Assembly (NCBI GenBank): GCA_964478775.1
Contig: CAYZJC010000038.1
Span: forward strand, 1-8,983
Origin: PNMQ01 sp964478775
GTDB taxonomy: Bacteria > Pseudomonadota > Alphaproteobacteria > Paracaedibacterales > CAIOTO01
DNA: 8,983 nt
Reading direction: 5' to 3'
In this document: positions 6,237 to 8,983 of the stretch, piece after piece
Position numbering within the stretch: the stretch's first letter is position 1
Layout: every line of letters starts with the position of its first letter
Translations under genes and position numbers: made by a program
Notes under the pieces: generated by a model
Database searches by the model: none
What the model was told of the DNA's origin: nothing
What the model saw: the letters and a program-made list of their open reading frames with translations, nothing else

Positions 6237-6260
6237 GCATTTGCGAATGCTTTTTATTTG
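6237..6260 (+). terminator. small hairpin plus T run before the transporter gene
   Basis: GCATT (6237-6241), loop TGCG, AATGC (6246-6250), then TTTTTATTT. A competing pair CGCAA (6228-6232)/TTGCG (6241-6245) overlaps it. The end is 28 bp before the transporter start, so it could stop incoming transcription or act as an attenuator. The stem is short and evidence is limited to the sequence pattern. Confidence 0.3.
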
Positions 6261-6287
6261 ATTTAAACTGAAAGGTCTTAAACACTT

Positions 6288-7803
6288 ATGATTTCACAAA
6301 GCTCGAAGCTTCCACTTGTGCCTGAATTTGAAACTTCCCTTTTTCAAAAAGTTAAAAACTGTTTAACACCAACTTCTTCAAAAACTTCACCAGTTTTATT
6401 AGCAAAACTTCAGGAGACTATTTTGCATCCCCTTTTTAAACTTCTTTTCGCAATTTTGATAGGAATAGCAATTTATATTTCTCCTATTCCCGTTGGCGTA
6501 GACCCTAAAGCCTGGCATTTATTTTCCATATTTGTTGCAACAATCGCAGGCTTAATTTTAAAACCATATCCAACAGGGTTTATCGCGTTTTTTGGTCTTT
6601 TATGCTGCTGCATGACAGGAGTCTTGACCTTTGAACAAGGGGTTAGCGGTTTTTCTAAACCTGTTATATGGCTAGTTGTTCTCGTCTTCTTTATCGCACG
6701 TGGATTTATCAAAACCCAGTTAGGTACCCGAATTGCTTATATATTTGTGCGCGCCTTAGGGAAAAGCACACTTGGATTAGGTTACGGTATTGTGTTTACG
6801 GAAATGTTTGTAGCCCCATTCATGCCAAGTAACTCTGCGCGCACGGGTGGTGTGATGCTACCCATTATCAAAGCAATATCTGAAGCCTTGGGAAGCTCAC
6901 CTGCACAAGGAACAGAACGTAAAATAGGTTCTTTTTTAAGCCAAGTCTCTTATCATGCAAACCTCATTACAAGTGCCATGTTTTTAACAGCGATGGCTGC
7001 AAACCCACTAGCACAAGACCTAGCTGCAAAGCAAGGGGTTGAAATCACCTGGATGATATGGTTCAAAGCCTCCGTTGTTCCAGGTCTCATTAGCCTTATG
7101 GTCGTTCCCTTTCTATTATACATCATTTACCCACCTGAAGTTAAAGTCATTCCGAATGCTATTGAATTGTCAGAAGAAAAGCTAAAGCAAATGGGCCCTA
7201 TGAGCCGCAATGAATGGCTCATGCTAGGTGTTTTTTCCGTGATGCTGATCTTATGGATGATTGGTGAACCCCTTTTTGGAATCACAGCCACTGTCGCAGC
7301 TTTACTTGGACTCATACTCATTTTGATGATTGGAATTATCGAATGGAAAGATGTGCTGGCCGAACATGAAGCATGGCACACCTTTAGCTGGCTTGCGATA
7401 TTGGTCACCATGTCAACGTTTTTAGAAAAGTTTGGCTTCATTGGCTGGTTTAGTGGTTCAATGGGCCAATTTGTAGAAGGTTGGTCGTGGCATGCAGCTT
7501 TCCTCACGCTTGTACTTGCTTATTTCTACAGTCATTATTTGTTTGCAAGTAACACAGCCCATGTNNNNNNNNNNCATAGCTGTTGGAACCCCTCCTCTAC
7601 TTGCGGCACTTGTTTTTTCCTTCTCAAGCAGCTTATTTTCAAGTATGACACACTATGGAACAACTGCGGGTGCCGTCATCTTTGGCGCTGGGTATGTAAG
7701 CCTTCCAGCATGGTGGGCTAATGGTTTTATTATCAGTATTGTCTATCTCATCATTTGGCTTGGTATTGGCGGCGCGTGGTGGAAGGTGTTAGGTATATGG
7801 TAA
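6288..7803 (+). CDS. DASS-family anion transporter, 2-oxoglutarate/malate (dicarboxylate) carrier type, split by a sequencing gap
   Basis: This is an inner-membrane carrier of the divalent anion:sodium symporter family. The sequence style, from HPLFKLLFAILIG to MTHYGTTAGAVIFGAGYV and IGGAWWKVLGIW-stop, is that of the plastid and chlamydial 2-oxoglutarate/malate translocator branch. Many hydrophobic segments are visible from about residue 50 onward. The two family SN signatures are at 181-183 (SNS, in PFMPSNSARTGG) and 421-423 (SNT, in LFASNTAHV). The first 45 residues are a polar extension rich in Ser, Thr and Lys. The gap at 7565-7574 shifts the apparent frame. After it IAVGTPPLLAALVFSFSSSLF continues normally to the TAA at 7801-7803, and about eleven residues seem to be missing, so this is one gene. 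The ribosome binding site is weak (AAGG, 12 nt from ATG). recO follows after 51 bp. The exact substrate is inferred from the family. Confidence 0.93.
7565..7574. other. sequencing gap inside the transporter gene
   Basis: Ten N follow the codons for SNTAHV. The reading frame resumes as IAVGTPP in a different frame, so the missing length must be a multiple of three. Family comparison suggests about 33 bases. The frame break is an assembly artefact, not a mutation. Confidence 0.85.
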
Positions 7804-7854
7804 AGTCTTTGCCACACAATTTTCCAAATCAATTATAAGGTTCATAGGTGACGT

Positions 7855-8619
7855 ATGCGCTGGCAAGATGAAGGTATTGTCTTATGCCAATCAGATGTGT
7901 GTGAAAAAAATATTCGCTTAACCATCTTTTCCTGTGAGAGAGGTAAGCAAAATGGCCTTATTTATAGACCTTCTGCAGCGTCTCGTGCGGGCGGAAAAAG
8001 AAGGTCTGCAGCCCTTAGTATAGGGGATATTATTCAGGCCAACTGGAATGCGCGCCTTGAACAACATTTAGGACGCTTTACAGTCGAACCCCTTCAGAGC
8101 CCAACTGCCTACCTTTTAGATTCAGCCTTAAAATTATGGTCTGTGCAGCATGTGTGCGAATTAATGACGCTATTGCCACAAGGGCACCCATACCCACAAC
8201 TGTATGAACACTTGAAAACTCTACTGGAAAACTTAGCACATATAGACCCTATACATATTGTGCACCAAATCTGTCTCTTTGAATTGTTGACATTATCTCA
8301 GCTAGGATTTGGCTTAGATTTATCGCAGTGCTGCGTAACAAGGCAAACACATGATTTGGTCTTTATATCTCCAAAATCAGGCAGAGCTGTCAGCCAAATG
8401 GGTGCCGGGCAATTTACCCCACAGATGCTTCCTCTCCCCACATTTTGGTTAGCACCACAAAAAAAGAGTGATTGGTTAGAGTATAAAAACAGCTTAAAAG
8501 TAACAGGCTATTTCTTTAAAAAGTGGATTTTAACAGACTATCAGAACTTACCTTATGCCAGATGCCATATTGAAAAATACTGCGTAAATGTCAGTCAACA
8601 AGTAGACTTGGTTGCGTAA
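7855..8619 (+). CDS. recO: DNA repair protein RecO
   Basis: RecO works with RecR and RecF to load RecA onto SSB-coated single-stranded DNA in recombinational repair. The 254-residue product has the usual RecO length and starts MRWQDEGIVL. The N-terminal OB fold spans about 1-80, including LEQHLGRFTVEPL (68-80). A helical domain follows with FELLTLSQLGFGLDLSQC (142-159), then DLVFISPKSGRAVS (167-180), all typical of alphaproteobacterial RecO. AGGTGA ends 3 nt before ATG and TAAGG lies 14 nt before, neither ideally spaced. In many alphaproteobacteria recO lies after era; here it follows the transporter at 51 bp, probably in the same transcript. The C-terminal third is divergent, with no obvious damage. 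Confidence 0.93.
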   Translation: MRWQDEGIVLCQSDVCEKNIRLTIFSCERGKQNGLIYRPSAASRAGGKRRSAALSIGDIIQANWNARLEQHLGRFTVEPLQSPTAYLLDSALKLWSVQHVCELMTLLPQGHPYPQLYEHLKTLLENLAHIDPIHIVHQICLFELLTLSQLGFGLDLSQCCVTRQTHDLVFISPKSGRAVSQMGAGQFTPQMLPLPTFWLAPQKKSDWLEYKNSLKVTGYFFKKWILTDYQNLPYARCHIEKYCVNVSQQVDLVA

Positions 8620-8691
8620 ACAAACTCTTAATCAAGCTATTGTCATATCATAAGAACAAGTCGTAGACCATAGCTAAGTCTTATACTTGAG

Positions 8692-8748
8692 TAATGACAG
8701 ACACCTTAACGTCATTAACTTGACAATCGATAGGGCCTTGCATCTAAA
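8692..8748 (+). promoter_or_regulatory. possible operator and promoter downstream of recO
   Basis: A perfect 7-bp inverted repeat (TAATGAC, 12 nt, GTCATTA) is followed 2 bp later by consensus TTGACA (8720-8725) and, after 17 bp, TCTAAA (8743-8748, 4 of 6 to TATAAT). The arrangement resembles an operator next to a promoter, but the -10 is poor and no gene follows inside the window. Confidence 0.25.
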
Positions 8749-8830
8749 CTAGAGTGATCACTTTGCCTGATTGTATGTACTTTCGATCGATTGAGGTTAT
8801 TATCCGCCTAAAAACACCATCTTTTTAAAT

Positions 8831-8930
8831 CATCTTAACTATTTATTAACTGTTATTATTGTATAATATGAACAATCGCAAATACGTATGTAGTTTTGTT
8901 GATTTATATTGATATAAAGATGTGTGCTGT
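8831..8930 (+). repeat. dispersed intergenic element, copy B
   Basis: This is the partner of copy A after lepB, with the same order and spacing: TTAA-N7-TTAA, 12 bp, TATAAT, then the 23-base identical block at 8872-8894, which includes ATACGTAT, then TTGTTG and a T/A-rich tail ending near GTGTGCTG. Copy B has the better -10 hexamer. Mutations are concentrated between the conserved modules, which suggests the modules are kept by selection. Confidence 0.8.
8835..8867 (+). promoter_or_regulatory. promoter-like module in repeat copy B: TTAA-N7-TTAA, 12 bp, TATAAT
   Basis: TTAA at 8835-8838 and 8846-8849, both extended to TTAACT, and a perfect TATAAT at 8862-8867. Expected transcription start is about 8873, at the left edge of the block identical to copy A. 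The TTAA pair fits the CtrA consensus; presence of CtrA in this organism is not shown by the window. Confidence 0.5.
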
Positions 8931-8983
8931 GTGAACGGTATCAGTCTTTGCAGTGTAATGAAACAACTCTATGTTAAGCTTAA

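Larger units (their letters stand above)
5319..6287. other. 969-bp region without a convincing gene between lepB and the transporter
   Basis: It holds, in order: an AT-rich inverted repeat just after lepB; copy A of a repeated promoter-like element (about 5355-5450); a small hairpin with a T run (5516-5536); a G-rich island with a perfect 10-bp hairpin (about 5641-5755); an AT-rich stretch with a 6-bp inverted repeat GAGGCA/TGCCTC (5937-5942 and 5962-5967); and a short hairpin before the transporter. Minus-strand open frames at 5528-5767 and 5934-6128 lack a good start and ribosome binding site and match no family I recognise. In related alphaproteobacteria rnc and era would occupy this place; no trace of them could be read. 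Confidence 0.7.
8620..8983. other. gene-free right end of the window
   Basis: No supported gene lies in these 364 bp. It holds a 7-bp inverted repeat TAATGAC/GTCATTA (8692-8698 and 8711-8717), a TTGACA at 8720-8725, and copy B of the dispersed element (about 8831-8930). The sequence ends before any gene that copy B might drive. Confidence 0.6.

Noticed and set aside
7492..7803. Second, separate membrane protein after the N gap
   Set aside because: The sequence continues the same DASS protein with family-conserved segments on both sides; the frame change is due to the gap length.

Overview
The window is a piece of a draft chromosome from a low-GC alphaproteobacterium. The protein families, the small AT-rich genome style and a plastid/chlamydia-like dicarboxylate carrier suggest a host-associated lineage, possibly Holosporales-like or Rickettsiales-like. 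That placement is inferred from gene content and protein character, not from a marker gene. Three runs of N (3201-3210, 3944-3974, 7565-7574) are sequencing gaps that fall inside genes. Their printed lengths do not match what the protein families need, so the apparent frame breaks there are artefacts.

Layout, left to right. On the minus strand: the first 133 codons of nuoD (cut by the left edge), nuoC, and then, separated by an intrinsic terminator, a small secreted cysteine-rich protein of unknown function. Divergently, on the plus strand: a bifunctional (p)ppGpp synthetase/hydrolase (Rsh/SpoT), acpS (its start overlaps the rsh stop as TAATG) and lepB (signal peptidase I). This looks like one operon and is part of the alphaproteobacterial order rsh-(pyrE)-pdxJ-acpS-lepB-rnc-era-recO. 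Here pdxJ is missing between rsh and acpS, and rnc and era are missing after lepB. In their place is about 970 bp without a convincing gene, then a DASS-family dicarboxylate/2-oxoglutarate-malate carrier, then recO. The right edge is another gene-free stretch.

The most interesting non-coding signal is a repeated element of about 100 bp, present after lepB (about 5355-5450) and after recO (about 8831-8930). Both copies carry TTAA-N7-TTAA (the CtrA consensus in other alphaproteobacteria), then exactly 12 bp, then a -10-like TATRAT, then a block of 23 identical bases beginning where transcription would be expected to start. This looks like a duplicated promoter plus the 5' end of a short RNA or leader, with no recognisable ORF behind it. 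A third TTAA-N7-TTAA lies between the cysteine-rich gene and rsh. Also notable is a G-rich island of about 115 bp with a perfect 10-bp hairpin (5710-5732) inside the otherwise AT-rich lepB-transporter gap.

Together the genes cover respiration (complex I), stringent response, acyl-carrier-protein activation, protein secretion, dicarboxylate uptake and recombinational repair. Except for the cysteine-rich protein, the identified proteins are ordinary. The novelty is in the broken synteny and the intergenic elements.
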